Source: Lumnitzera littorea (lineage: Eukaryota; Streptophyta; Magnoliopsida; Myrtales; Combretaceae). Taken from it: a stretch of DNA of 64,000 bases. A model generated the notes under the pieces. That model made no database searches. It saw only the letters and a list, made by a program, of their open reading frames with translations, and was not told where the DNA came from. Each line of letters starts with the position of its first letter. Within the stretch, counting starts at the first letter, position 1. A program made the translations under genes and the position numbers. Positions 49,611 to 61,100 of this stretch are shown here, piece after piece. Location: the NCBI GenBank assembly GCA_024138015.1, contig JAMXBB010000011.1, positions 76,627,897-76,691,896 of the forward strand, read 5' to 3'.

Positions 49611-49934
49611 AGTTAAGGGGCATTGACATTTGTTAGTTAAGTTAGTTAAAATACCATAAATTATATAAAAAAAATATTATAAAAATACCATAGTTATATC
49701 GTATCTTTAAGATACAACATTATTATTTATATATCGTTGCTATGTTGTATAGATATAAATAGTAATGTTGTATATATATAAATAGTAATATCTAATCTTA
49801 AGATACTACATAACAACATTATTTTAGTAATTTTTTTATATAATTTATAATCATATAATATTTTAAGATCCATAAACATGTATTGCACTCATTATTTTAA
49901 TTAACTTATTCTAACATTTGTTAACCCCTCAACC
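49611..49934. mobile_element. 324-bp MITE-like inverted-repeat element
   Basis: The left end 'agttaaggggcattgacatt' pairs with the reverse complement of the right end 'ggttgaggggttaacaaatg'. Pairing continues through 'gttagttaaaata / gttaattaaaataa' and 'taaattatataaaaaa' to a TA-rich centre. No coding capacity. No unambiguous target duplication. Confidence 0.65.
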
Positions 49935-51647
49935 AGGATCGCTCACTTTTATTTTGTTTTATTTTTTTACTATTTTTAGATCCTGATACTTTCTAAAAAC
50001 TTCTGAACGCAAAATCCATTAAATGTTTAACCCACAGTGGATCAAAAATGAAATTTCATACTCATAACAAGTACCAATCATCAAACTATCTTTAACATCA
50101 ACTCAAAATTATACTTTATTTATAAGTTAACTAGAATGTTAGTCGTCATAAAAAAAAAAAAAAAAAATCTGGAATGTCAGTCGTAAGTCCTAATGTTACA
50201 AGGCCAGTATGTGCGGCCTCATACGGGGAACTATGACTTATATATATGAATTATATGTGTTCTTTATGTTAATAAAATTTACCCCAAGAAAGAAAAAAAA
50301 AAAAAAAGGAAAGAAAAAGACCCATAACGAGAATTAATCATTCAACATGGTACATATTTCCCAAAGCGTCCGATTTATGAGCTTTTCCTAAATTTCAAAG
50401 TTCTTAAAAAGAAACTCCAACAAAATCTCAATAACTATTTAATTATTAACGGATGGACGCGACTTTTATCCTCATAACATACGATTTCTTTTTATAATAC
50501 TGTAGTCCATGAGTTACTAAATTTCTCTCTTCTTCTTCTTTCTTTTTTTTTCCAAACATGAGTTACTAAACTTTAAGAATCCCAAATCCGTAATTAACTC
50601 TTTCCTCTTAACATACACTAAGTCCACTTTAACTCCTTCCGAGCCAAGGATTTGGGGATTTACAGTCAACTTGACTCAAAACAATCACCGAATGTTGCGT
50701 AATTTCATGATCACGATCTCATCAACATGTTTAGCCCCTCTTCTACTTTAACGAGATTTAAAGTCTAGATTCGTAGGATTTTCCTCAAAATTTGCCCATG
50801 TAAAAGATTATGGTCTTTTCTTTTCTTTTTTTTTTTTAATTTGATTTATATCCGATTTATATCTATTTAAAATTTAATATTTAAAAATTTATCTTATTTG
50901 TATTTATCTGTTTTTATTTCATAATTATAATGAAAATGATAATTAAAACGTTAAAATTGAAAAATAAAAATTTACGTACTATTAAGATAAAAAATTTCAA
51001 AAAAATATATTTTATGTAATAAAATTGATTGTTTTTGAAAAAATATATTTTTATTTATTCTGTATTTTATTCTTACCAAACACAAAGATTCAAATAAATA
51101 ATAATAATATTAATAAAACAAAAAAAAAATCAACCAAATTGAGAAAACCCTAATTATAGAAATTTGCTTACCCTGATCACGCAAATTCGCAAACCCTCCT
51201 TCTGCTAAGTCTAACAGAACCCCACGAATCTCCCATCTTCAGTCTTGCAAATAAACTATATATTAGAACCCCAAAATATCTAAAATCGTAATTTGCTTTA
51301 TTGTGAAATGATACCTTAAAGGAATTAGGCAAATTCTAATTTCTTGGAGAGAGAGAGAGAGAGAAACCCTTTCCACTCTCGAGATTCATGACAAGCATGG
51401 TGGCCTTTGGAGTTTCCTTTGCTTTCTTTATGCTTGACATCTAGGGTTCAGGGTCCATGTAGCCTTCTATAGTGAAGCATCCACTTAATCTTCTGCAATC
51501 ACCAATAAATTAATCATTATTTTTAATAATTGTTGGAATAAATTATGGGTGAAATTATTAAAGTACTTGGCGGTAAATATATATATAATTACAAATGTAC
51601 TCCCGAGAAAATTATTTTACCCGTAATTCGATTCTCTTGCTTCCATG
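49935..51647. other. Intergenic, downstream of the receptor-like protein gene
   Basis: Mostly AT-rich. 51170-51500 is less AT-rich and contains a (GA)n tract (51347-51364). It could be a transcript end or a fragment of another gene, but no convincing frame was found. The 3' UTR of the minus-strand gene should lie just left of 51648. Confidence 0.45.
51347..51364 (+). repeat. (GA)9 microsatellite
   Basis: Uninterrupted ga repeats, a ready length-polymorphism marker near the receptor-like protein gene. Confidence 0.9.
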
Positions 51648-54449
51648 TCATCTCCATGTTGTTGAAACGGTAGACCTCGTGGACTTGAAAGACCAAGAGA
51701 AGGAGTTGAATCTTCTTTCAATTGCACTATGCCGTTTTCTGCTTATTAACCCTTCCATAATCCATCCAATCACCACAGCACAGAGAAAGCCGAGGCCTAA
51801 AAACTCTATTACATATTGTGAAAGCAGGTTACCTTTGTCTTGGCTTTGATGTGGCATGATACTTGGGTCTTCAAAGGTACCGCAAGTTTTTGACAAAGGA
51901 AACCCACATAACCCTCTGTTTCCACTATACACATTGGCTGGAAATGTGTTGAACTGATTGCCCTGTGGTATAGGTCCCACCAAATGATTATGAGATAAGT
52001 TCAAATTCACCAGATTCGTGAGTTGTGTTAACTCACTTGGTATCCTTCCAGCTAACTGATTTGAAGACAAGTCCAACCATTCTAGTTCCGAGAGCTTACC
52101 CAATGACGATGGGATGGCACCCATAAGATGGTTATTGGAAAGGTTAAGTCCTTTAAGTGAAACGAGGTTTCCTATAGCATCTGGTATTAGTCCCTCGAAG
52201 TTGTTTGAAGAGAAATCAAGAATCGAGAAGAATGATAGGATTCTCTCAAGCTGCATCACCGACCCTTTAATTGTGGACATTATCGAATCTTGATAATATT
52301 TTCCCTGTCCCAGATACTGCAACTTCTGCTCATTTTTGTTCTCTGACCTTATGGCTATCATACTCTTTAAGTATGTTTCTGGCAAAAGTCCAGAGAACTT
52401 GTTGAAAGAAATATCTAGAATTTGTAGTTGAGGGAAGGGAAATTCTGCCCCAGAGTGGCTTAGCCGACCATGAAAATGATTAGATCGCAAGACCAATACC
52501 CGAAGGTTTGGCATAGCATCTAACCAACTTGGAAAAGTGTCGGTGATCATATTCATCCCAAGGTCCAAAACTTCGAGCTTTCTACAATTCATTAGGGACT
52601 GTGGTAGTTGACCTCCCAATTGGTTTCTATTTAAGTGAATGCTTCTCAGGCCATTGCTCTCTTGAAAGGTAAAGTCGGATATTGAACCAGAGATTTGATT
52701 GCCTTGCAAATCTAGCACTTCGAGAATGCTGCTGAAGTTCCCCAGACAGTGCGGGATTGTGCTGTTCAAAAAGTTATTTGAAAGATCAAGAATTTTTAGG
52801 TTCTTAGCCTGACAAATCGAAGTAGGGATATGTCCCACAAGTTCATTGTTTGAAATGGAAAAGAACATGATAGAGTTTGGCAGGTGGGGTGGAATCAAGC
52901 CCTGAATCTTGTTGGAACGTAAGTCAAGAAGCAACAAGTTTATCCATGGAACTTGCTCTAAGCTTGTTAAAAGATTGTGAGAGAGATTAAGATATGCTAA
53001 TGAGTTGGATCCAACCTCCCACATCCATGTAGGAATTCTTCCCTGAATCCGATTGTTTGAAAGGTCTAATGTATTCAAATTCCTTGCTTTCCTTAGAAAT
53101 ACAGGGAAACCAGTTAAGTTGCATCCAGATAGACTCAGCGATGATAGGTTTGGCAGAGTGCCTTCAAAATCATCATGGTCAACATTGCTCAGAGTTATCA
53201 TGTTATGTGAAAGATCAAGAGTTTCCATTTTGTTCATTTGAGCGAGCATATTAAGATCAAACAAACCAGTGAACCTATTTGATGATAATAACAAAGTATT
53301 AAGGTTCAAAAGGTCAATCAACGAAGGTGGAATTGTTCCTTCAAGTTGATTGCCAAACAATTTGATGCTCTTCAATGACCTAGCTCGGACTCGATTAATA
53401 TGACCACTGAGCAGATTGTTGCTTAAATCAAGGTCTATCATGGATGGTACCGACAATAACGACAATGGTATAGATCCATTAAACATGTTACCGGAGAAAT
53501 CTAAGTAAACAAGTTTTGTCATATTATTAAATATATCCGCTATTGGACCTAAAAAATTATTAGATGAAAGGTGAAACAAAATGAGACTCTGAAGGTCAGA
53601 AAACGTGGGAGGGATTTGACCTGTTAATTTATTTACAGACAAATCTAATCTGGTGAGCTGTGTTAAATTGCTAAGCGAAGCAGGTAACGATCCAATAAAG
53701 TTACATTCGCGAAGCCACAAAACTTGTAAGGACTTCAAATTGCCTAATTCTGCTGGCAATTCCCCGGAGAAGCTTGTCGATGACAAGTCCAAGATCTCAA
53801 GTGGACTACTCCAATTTGATCTCGGTAAGTGGCCATAGAGATCAAGGTTAAGAGACAAATCCAGAAGTTTAAGATTTGGTAAACGGAAAACTATCTCAGG
53901 GAAATAGCCTTGCAACTTACAGGAGTGAAGACTGAGCACTTGTAAAGACGAAGAGAGATTGGTGAAAAGGTGCGGATCAACCGTGCACATGTCTAATCCA
54001 TCAAAAATAAGGACTCTTACCTTGCTCAAGTTATGAAATAACAGGGATGGACTACTGGATGCTTTGTGTGGAGAAGTATCAAAAGATTCATTTGATAACC
54101 TGTCATTGGTCTTAATGGACAGCAACTTTGAACGGTACATGGAACTGGATCTTTGGGGGTTGCAGCCAAGGTTAATGCTGATCACATCTCCTGTATTTGG
54201 ATTGCATGTGATGCCACTCCATTTGCAACAATCTGATGTACTGGTGTTCCAGGAAGCAATCTTAAGTGGTCTAGGGAATCCCAAGCTTGTTTTACAATAA
54301 ACAGATTCACTGTTCTGTAAAATGTGGGTTCTCAACTGAAGCAGGTCAGACTTTTGGTCAAATGGGCATTCCCTTGCCTGTCCTGACAAAGTGTATGCAC
54401 AAAAAGAGAGAGAGCAAAGAAGTGTGATACTAGAGAAGTAGTAAAGCAT
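51648..54449 (-). CDS. Cf-type leucine-rich-repeat receptor-like protein (RLP)
   Basis: Intact, intron-less 933-residue protein. Domains in order: hydrophobic signal peptide (about 1-25); Cys-bearing N-cap with ECPFDQKSDLLQL (27-39) and the paired-Cys motif SDCCKWSGITC (72-82); a long run of extracellular-type LRRs of about 24 residues (LxxLxxLxLSxNxLxGxIP), broken by a short non-LRR island (about 690-735) before the last four repeats (SFFSILDFSSNNFEGLIP onward); C-cap with GNRGLCGFPLSKTC; a short acidic spacer (FEDPS); one transmembrane helix (about 879-901, GLGFLCAVVIGW); and a basic tail of about 32 residues. There is no kinase. This is the plan of Cf-9/EIX/RLP-type cell-surface immune or peptide receptors, which need partner kinases such as SOBIR1 and BAK1. 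The start ATG lies in caccATGc. Many N-x-S/T sites fit an extracellular protein. The ligand cannot be told from sequence, and a developmental RLP role (CLV2/TMM-like) is less likely. Antisense ORFs are shadows. Confidence 0.93.
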   Translation of the reverse strand: MLYYFSSITLLCSLSFCAYTLSGQARECPFDQKSDLLQLRTHILQNSESVYCKTSLGFPRPLKIASWNTSTSDCCKWSGITCNPNTGDVISINLGCNPQRSSSMYRSKLLSIKTNDRLSNESFDTSPHKASSSPSLLFHNLSKVRVLIFDGLDMCTVDPHLFTNLSSSLQVLSLHSCKLQGYFPEIVFRLPNLKLLDLSLNLDLYGHLPRSNWSSPLEILDLSSTSFSGELPAELGNLKSLQVLWLRECNFIGSLPASLSNLTQLTRLDLSVNKLTGQIPPTFSDLQSLILFHLSSNNFLGPIADIFNNMTKLVYLDFSGNMFNGSIPLSLLSVPSMIDLDLSNNLLSGHINRVRARSLKSIKLFGNQLEGTIPPSLIDLLNLNTLLLSSNRFTGLFDLNMLAQMNKMETLDLSHNMITLSNVDHDDFEGTLPNLSSLSLSGCNLTGFPVFLRKARNLNTLDLSNNRIQGRIPTWMWEVGSNSLAYLNLSHNLLTSLEQVPWINLLLLDLRSNKIQGLIPPHLPNSIMFFSISNNELVGHIPTSICQAKNLKILDLSNNFLNSTIPHCLGNFSSILEVLDLQGNQISGSISDFTFQESNGLRSIHLNRNQLGGQLPQSLMNCRKLEVLDLGMNMITDTFPSWLDAMPNLRVLVLRSNHFHGRLSHSGAEFPFPQLQILDISFNKFSGLLPETYLKSMIAIRSENKNEQKLQYLGQGKYYQDSIMSTIKGSVMQLERILSFFSILDFSSNNFEGLIPDAIGNLVSLKGLNLSNNHLMGAIPSSLGKLSELEWLDLSSNQLAGRIPSELTQLTNLVNLNLSHNHLVGPIPQGNQFNTFPANVYSGNRGLCGFPLSKTCGTFEDPSIMPHQSQDKGNLLSQYVIEFLGLGFLCAVVIGWIMEGLISRKRHSAIERRFNSFSWSFKSTRSTVSTTWR

Positions 54450-54564
54450 GGTGAACGTAAATAGGTTGTCGGTTTGATGTATTTAGGATGCTCCGGTGCA
54501 ATGGTTTGAGCATGATATCGGCTTTTAACTGAAGCCTTTTGACTATTTTGCTTTGATTATTAAC
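54450..54564 (-). promoter_or_regulatory. Proximal promoter and 5' leader of the RLP gene
   Basis: The 115 bp between the start codon and the nearest upstream element. No clear TATA box is visible here (best: taaatac about 40 bp before the ATG), so the core promoter may lie within or beyond the neighbouring inverted-repeat element. Confidence 0.4.
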
Positions 54565-54827
54565 AGTAAAATTACACTTTTAGCCCTCAAGCTTAATTAT
54601 TTTTCTTTAATTGACCTCTTATACTTTTTTTTTTTTATTTCAATTCTCAAACTATCTAAAAATTTGTAAAAAAGTCATTTGTTAATGAATTATTAGTTTT
54701 TCTTCTAAGAAATGACTCTTTTACAAACTTTTAAAAAATTTAAGAGATACAAAAAATCAAAGTTCAGGAACTCAATTAAAAAAATACCAAAATTTGAGAA
54801 CTAAAAGTATAAAATATAAATTTTCCC
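54565..54827. mobile_element. MITE-like foldback element in the RLP promoter
   Basis: The left end 'aaaattacacttttagccctcaa' pairs with the reverse complement of the right end ('gggaaaattt..acttttagttctcaa'). Inner arms 'tttgtaaaaaagtcattt' and 'aaatgactcttttacaaa' complete the foldback. The terminal gggaaaatt matches the Mutator-type elements at 5627 and 6248. No clear target duplication. Confidence 0.7.
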
Positions 54828-56239
54828 TTTTTTCCTTTTAAGATCTATATATATAATTTTTGTTTTAATTTACAACTTATACTCATATATACATATATAT
54901 ACATACATACATACATACATATTTGTTTTTTTAGAACATGATTTTTAATGGAATTTACAATGTAGAAAAACAAAAATGTTAGTTTTGTTCATTTTTAAGA
55001 ATTTAGGTCTTGAAATGGAGGAAAAAAAAAAGAAAATATAAAATCCTAAAACGAAAAGATAGAAAAAATTTTTGATCCTTTTGATGTACTTTTTTTATTT
55101 TGATTAACAAATACTTTAAACAATCAATAATTTGATTTGATATTCTTATTAGAATCAAATGATATTTAATTTTATAATTTTTTTAAATTTACATATAACA
55201 ATAGCTTTTTTTTCCTCACCAACTATATTACATATTACAACAATTTAAGAGGGAAGAATTCAAATTAGGTCCATCTCTTTTAGAGACTAATATTTGCAAA
55301 GTAATTATATAAATTATCTAATACTTATTGTAATTATTAAATTATATGAACAATAGCGATCACAAATAATTATTATATCTAATTTAATGATACTATGTAA
55401 AGTTAGTTAAAATATCATTATTATAGACACTCCATTTTTACCCTTTGTAATCTGATTTTTTTTTTAAATAAAAGAAAAAAGGGGTCCTAATTTAGAAAAT
55501 AAAAAAAAATTGAGAAAAATGATAAAAAAAATACAAAAAATGAAAATTTTTCAAAGAAAGAAAAAATTTAAAAATGAAAATGAAAAAAAATATAAAGTTT
55601 CTTTAGGAAAATATATTTTTTAGAAAATAAAATATTTTATGTTGAGTTAGGGTTAATGGATTTGACCAAGCATATTTTAGGTAGTTTAGGTAGCCACATA
55701 TCTTAAGTACAATTTGATTATACTTATTGATAAGGTATAAGTTAACAGCTTAATAGTACTATACTTTGACTTAACATTGCATTTAACATGAGAATCTTAA
55801 GTTCAAATCTCATTAAGTACATGGGTGCCTTTTTCTTTGTCTTTTTTAACATTTGTTGCAAGGAAGATACATGGCAATACTTCAATGAGCCACATCAACA
55901 TCATCTTCCTCCCTATTTTCTCGAGAAGCAAACGGAAAAGAAAAGAAAAAGTCCAACTCCTAAAATCTGGGATTGGGCATCGAATCTTATCAAATCTTTA
56001 TTTAGATTTGATAAAATTGTGACTAACTGATAATTAAAGCAGTTGAACCCTATAATGATATTATTAAATCTTTTAGGATGAAGCTTTGTGAAGATTCAAA
56101 TCTAAAATCAGTAACATCTATATTTGATTTGAGTCAATGTAAAGCAAGTAGGGAGATTTGGTTTTAGTTATATAAAATCAATCTTGTAGATGGCAATAGG
56201 AGGGGGAAGAACTTCCTATCGATTCACTTGTTCTCCTTC
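54828..56239. other. AT-rich intergenic stretch
   Basis: Long A- and T-runs and a (TACA)n tract (54900-54921). The ORFs at 55788 and 55825 overlap each other and show no family motif. No gene supported. Confidence 0.5.
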
Positions 56240-57060
56240 ATCAAACTTAAATACCCACCCTCGTGCGCAACCCATTGCTAGCTATTGTTGAACCTAATCC
56301 ACACAAAAACTTTCTTCACCATCCAACAATAACAACATGTGACCCTAAACACAAATACACTTCCAAACCAACCAGCCCCAATGCTACTGTCCATCGATAC
56401 TCGATCTCTCTTGCTATAGCTCCACTGTAACGTATGCCCTCAATCAACAACAAACCACATACAACATCATTATAAAAACTTAATCCTCATCAACTACACA
56501 ACCTGACCCTTCTCTATCGTGCAACACCAAACAACATGACCTTAAACTCCATCCACTCCACTATTAGCCAACAACGCACATATTACATGGCCAACACACA
56601 ACGTTGCATAATGCTCAATTACACAACCAATACAACACGATTCCCCTCGCTTATTGCAACCACCACTCTCTTTCTTGACACAAGACAAACCCAACCCAGC
56701 CAACACATTCATCGACCCACTCCCTCACTCAATCGCCACAAACACAATAGCAACCATACGTACGACTACAACATCCCCACAAAACACCCACTCTCCATTC
56801 ATGAGCCCTTACACTTAACTCCACCACTACAAATTGTGAACTCTAACAAACCCAAATTCAATCTCAAACATCCATTGATGGCCCCATCCTTTCACAATAT
56901 ACAGTACCATACACAACGACCATCCTTCGTTAAATCAGCTGTTAAACACACATATAGCAACTTTGAGCTCCACACGCCGACAACACCCACTGTACACCCA
57001 ATCCACATTTTACTAATGCCCTAAACACAATAACACATCAAGCCTAACTTCACACTTCAC
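56240..57060 (+). repeat. G-poor, A/C-rich low-complexity block
   Basis: About 800 bp in which the plus strand is dominated by A, C and T with very few G, built from words such as acaaca, ccaacc, cacaac and tcacc. A 162-codon ORF (56536-57024) arises from the absence of G-containing stops; it is rich in Thr, His, Pro and Asn and has no domain. It ends about 20 bp left of the Ty3-gypsy LTR. It is best read as a degenerate repeat, not a gene. Confidence 0.6.
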
Positions 57061-57081
57061 CGAATTAGATCTCATAATAGT

Positions 57082-58019
57082 TTATGTGGACCGAGGCAAT
57101 AGTAGACAAGGCCAGTCATAAGGATGGGTTCAAGCTTGCCGAAAACTTGAAATGAGTAATGAGAAACGCACGAGAAGATAGAAAAAGGAAGAAAATAAGT
57201 AGACCTACAAACAGCTCCAAAAGACATGATGCCTTAGTAGAACTTCTGAAGACTTATGGCACAGCTTGATATAACACACGAGTTGGTCCAATAAGGTTAC
57301 TCACTACCTAGTCTTACTTAAGGGTTAAGATAAGAGTGAAAGAGTAAATAAGCTAATGAGAGAAATGTTAACAAAAGAAATATTTTCTATATTAATGATG
57401 ATCAGATCATTATATGGCTACATGTATAATGGGTATTTATACTTAAGAAATTAGGACAACTTGCTTAAAAAAGGGAAAAGACAAAAAGGGTAATACCTTA
57501 AAGAGGTAATGTACAAGGACAAAAAAGGTAAAAATGAATATTCAAAGACAAGTAATGATTAAGTACAGTAGATTCTCCAAGCAAGTTTAGGTACGTGGCA
57601 ACAATGTATTGGTGATACTCTTGGAGATGCAAACAAATCAGTACAGTTAGGATGAGTGGTCGAGCAAGAGTGTCGAGTAGGGGTGCTAAACAGGTGTAGA
57701 CTCATCCAAGAAGGAGTGGCTAAGGACTCATATGGGATCTCCCAACCTCTCAGCATCAATGTTGCCAAGCTATGGATCAGCTCAGATATGCTGGGTAGGA
57801 GGGAGTGAGAGGGTCGGTTTGTTGACAAAGTAATTGTCCATTCGGCAAGTAAATTTCGAGAGACATGAAATCACTTAGTTCGACATTAGGAATTGATCGA
57901 GTAACATGATCAGTTCAACCTCAGCAGGGGTTGGTTAGAGAAAGAGAACTTGCCACGTCAAACCTTCAAAACCTTAGGCTTAGCTGCATGTTAGTGGTCT
58001 AGTAGCATGATTCCTATGA
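57082..58019 (-). repeat. 3' LTR of the Ty3-gypsy element
   Basis: Collinear with 62752-63692 over its whole length. Outer end ttatgtgga (mutated TG) and inner end '..ttcctatga'. Confidence 0.88.
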
Positions 58020-58030
58020 TTCCCTCATAA
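58020..58030 (-). promoter_or_regulatory. Polypurine tract of the Ty3-gypsy element
   Basis: On the minus strand atgagggaa precedes the LTR start (tcatagg, intact in relatives as tgatagg). Confidence 0.6.
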
Positions 58031-58139
58031 TTGATTTGGATTTAGGATCAAATTCAGCTAGTTCTCATTCAGTGTTCCTTCAGGGTAATAGGGATTGAGG
58101 TTGGCAACGTTAAAGGTGTCGGAAACACCCATAATCTTC

Positions 58140-61100
58140 GAGTAAGTCTAACCTATTGGCATTGTCCTTGACTCTTTATAGGATTTTAAAAAGGCCTTTA
58201 GCTCGGGCAGACAGCTTGTTCTTTCTCTTATTCGAGAACCTCTCCTTGCTTAAGAATAACCATATTAGGTCGCTAGGCTGAAATTGTGTTGGCTCCCTCC
58301 CCTTAGTCTTTCCTTACATTTTTCTAAGAGCTTAGTCGATTTGCCAAGTAACCTTACCATAGATGTGCTATAAGGACTATGCTCAGGCTCTTACGTTGGG
58401 GTCTTCTTGCTTAGATATAGGTATAGGGGTGTGATCAAGAGACAACTCGAGATTAAAGCCATAGAAAACTTTGAAGAGGGTTTGCTTAGTGGTGTTATGT
58501 ACTATGTGATTGTAAGCGAATTCTATCACAAGTAGACAAACATCCCAATCAACCAAGTTTTTACCTATTGTAGCTCAAAGTAGTGATCCCAAAGTACAAT
58601 TGACCATCTCCATTTGGCCTTCAATTTTGGGGTGACAAGAAGTGCTAAATAGTAGTTTAGTCCCTATTCATCGCCATAGAGTTCACTAAAATTGGCTCAA
58701 GAATTTTAGATCTCTGTTTTAGACTACGCTTCTCGGTATGCCATGTATCCGAACAATTTCCTACATAAAGAGAGAAGCAATAGCTAAAGTATCATTAGTC
58801 TTAGAGCATGGCACAAAGTATGCCATTTTACTGAATCTATTCACAATGACCATTATTAAATCTTTGGCTTAAGAAGTTCTTGGTAATCCAAGGACAAAGT
58901 CTATGCTCAACTTAGTCTAAGGTGTAGTCAAGATAGGCAATGGCATTACTTTCCCTTATACAGCTTAGCATTTGGCCCTCTTGCTCACGTCATAGCCCTT
59001 GACAATTTAGTACATGTCTCACCTTATTCTCAGCCAAAAGAATCATCCATTCAACAACTCATATGTCTTTCTCTCCCCAAAATGTTCGAAGAGCCCTTTA
59101 CTATAGGCTTCCTTGATAAATAACTCTCTTATGGAATAGGTCAACACACACAACTTTCCACTACAGAACAAGTAACCATCCTCCACATGATAATCATCTA
59201 CTGCTCTTCCATCAACATATCACCCAAGTATGGGTCCAAAATGTAGGTCCTAAGAATACTATTCTTTGATACTTGCAAATCTAAACAGCTTGAGCTGCAG
59301 TTCAATCAAGAGTGCATGTCTTCTTGAAAGAGCATGTGCAACTATGTTGTTCTTCCCCTGTTTATACTTAATTACAAAATTAAATCCCTCAAGGAATTTA
59401 AGCCACCTTGCTTGTTGCTTTGATAGCTTGGTTTGACTTCGGAGGCACCTCAAAGACTCATGATCAGTATAGATGACAAACTCTCTTAACAATAGATAAT
59501 ACTGCCACACTTAAAGTACTCAGATAAGAGCTAAGAATTCTTTGTCATACACGGAGTAGTTCAATTGAGGTCTTTTGAGCTTCTTGCTGTGGTAAGCAAT
59601 TGAACGACCTTCTTACATTAAGATAATGTCTATACCAATGCCTGACGTATTATACTCCAGTTTAAATATCTTTTCAAAGTCAGGTAAAACCAGTACAAGT
59701 GTAGAAGTCAATCTTTCCTTCACTTCAGCAAAACTTCTTTCCTCTTTCTTTCCCCATTTAAATTCAATGTTGTTCTTTGTCAACTAGGTTAGAGGTACGG
59801 CAATGGCATTGAAATTCCTGATAAACCTTCTATAAAAGGATGCCAGTCCATGGAAACTTCTCACATCAGCATAAGTGATCGGAGTCGACTACTCGAATCT
59901 TTTCATCATCTACTCACGAGCCTCTTCCACTTACTATATAACTTAGGAATACCACTTCCTCTTAGCAAAAACAATACTTCTTTAGGTTATCGAGTAATTT
60001 CTCAACTCGGAGCACATCTAATACGATACAGAGGTGTTCACAATGATTCAACATGTCGGCACTATATACTAGTATGTCGTCAAAGTACACCATGACACAC
60101 TTCCCAATCAGATTTCTTAGCGCATAGTTCATTAATCACATAAAAGTGCTCGAGGCATTTAACAAGCTAAAAGGCATTACCAGCCACTCATAGAGTCTAT
60201 ACTGAGTTTTGAAAGCAATCTTCCACTCATCTCCCGACCTCATCCGAATTTAATAGTAGCCAAACTTCAAATCAATCTTACTAAAGACCTTAGCTCCACT
60301 CAGTTCGTCCAACATGTCATCTAACCTTAAAATAGGATATCGATACTTGATGGTAATCTTGTTTACGGCTCCACTATCAACATACATTCGCTAAGTACCA
60401 TGCTTTTTTGACACTAGGAGTGCTGAAACAACACAAGGACTTAGACTTTCCCTCAGATACCCTTTCTACAACAGTTCATTGACTTGTCATTAGAGCTCAA
60501 CAACTTGTTCAAGATTCATCCGATAAGCTGGTTTGTTTGTCAAGGTTATGCTAGGAATCAGGCCAATGTAGTGTTCAATCCCCTTAAATGGTGGCAAACC
60601 TTCTAGCAATTGTTCTGGGAACAGGTTGACATACTTATCCAATGGCCCTCTCACCTTATCGGGCTGTTCAATTCATTCCTTCAACTCTAGTAGCCTCCTA
60701 ACCAACATAAAAGTTGGCGTATTAGCTTTTATAGCTTCTCGGAGCTCGGCTCTACTTAGTATTAAAGCCTTCTTAGGTCCTCGAGTAAGTTTAGCCTATA
60801 ATTTGCTAACTTGACTCGACATCATTGGATTCAAGGTGACGTTCCTTCCATCCCTTTCGAATACATAAGTGTTCTGAAATCCATCATGTATAACCCTTTG
60901 GTCAAAGAGCCATGGTCAGCCTTGTAGCACATGTGAAGCACACATGGGTAGTACATCATAAAGAATCTCATTAGAGTAGTTTCCAATTAAGATCGACAAC
61001 AGTACTTATTGAGTCACATATAGTGCTCCATTCTTATTTAGCCAATACAACTTGTATAGCTTCGATTATGCTATAGTCAGCAACTTCAACTTCTTGATCA

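Noticed and set aside
51400..51500. Possible receptor-kinase fragment (GYMDPE on the minus strand near 51455)
   Set aside because: Only six residues resemble the kinase activation segment. The next codons do not continue the motif in any frame, and the opposite strand gives an equally weak resemblance.
56536..57024. 162-codon plus-strand ORF
   Set aside because: Open only because the block almost lacks G. Thr/His/Pro/Asn-rich with no domain or signal. Treated as low-complexity DNA.
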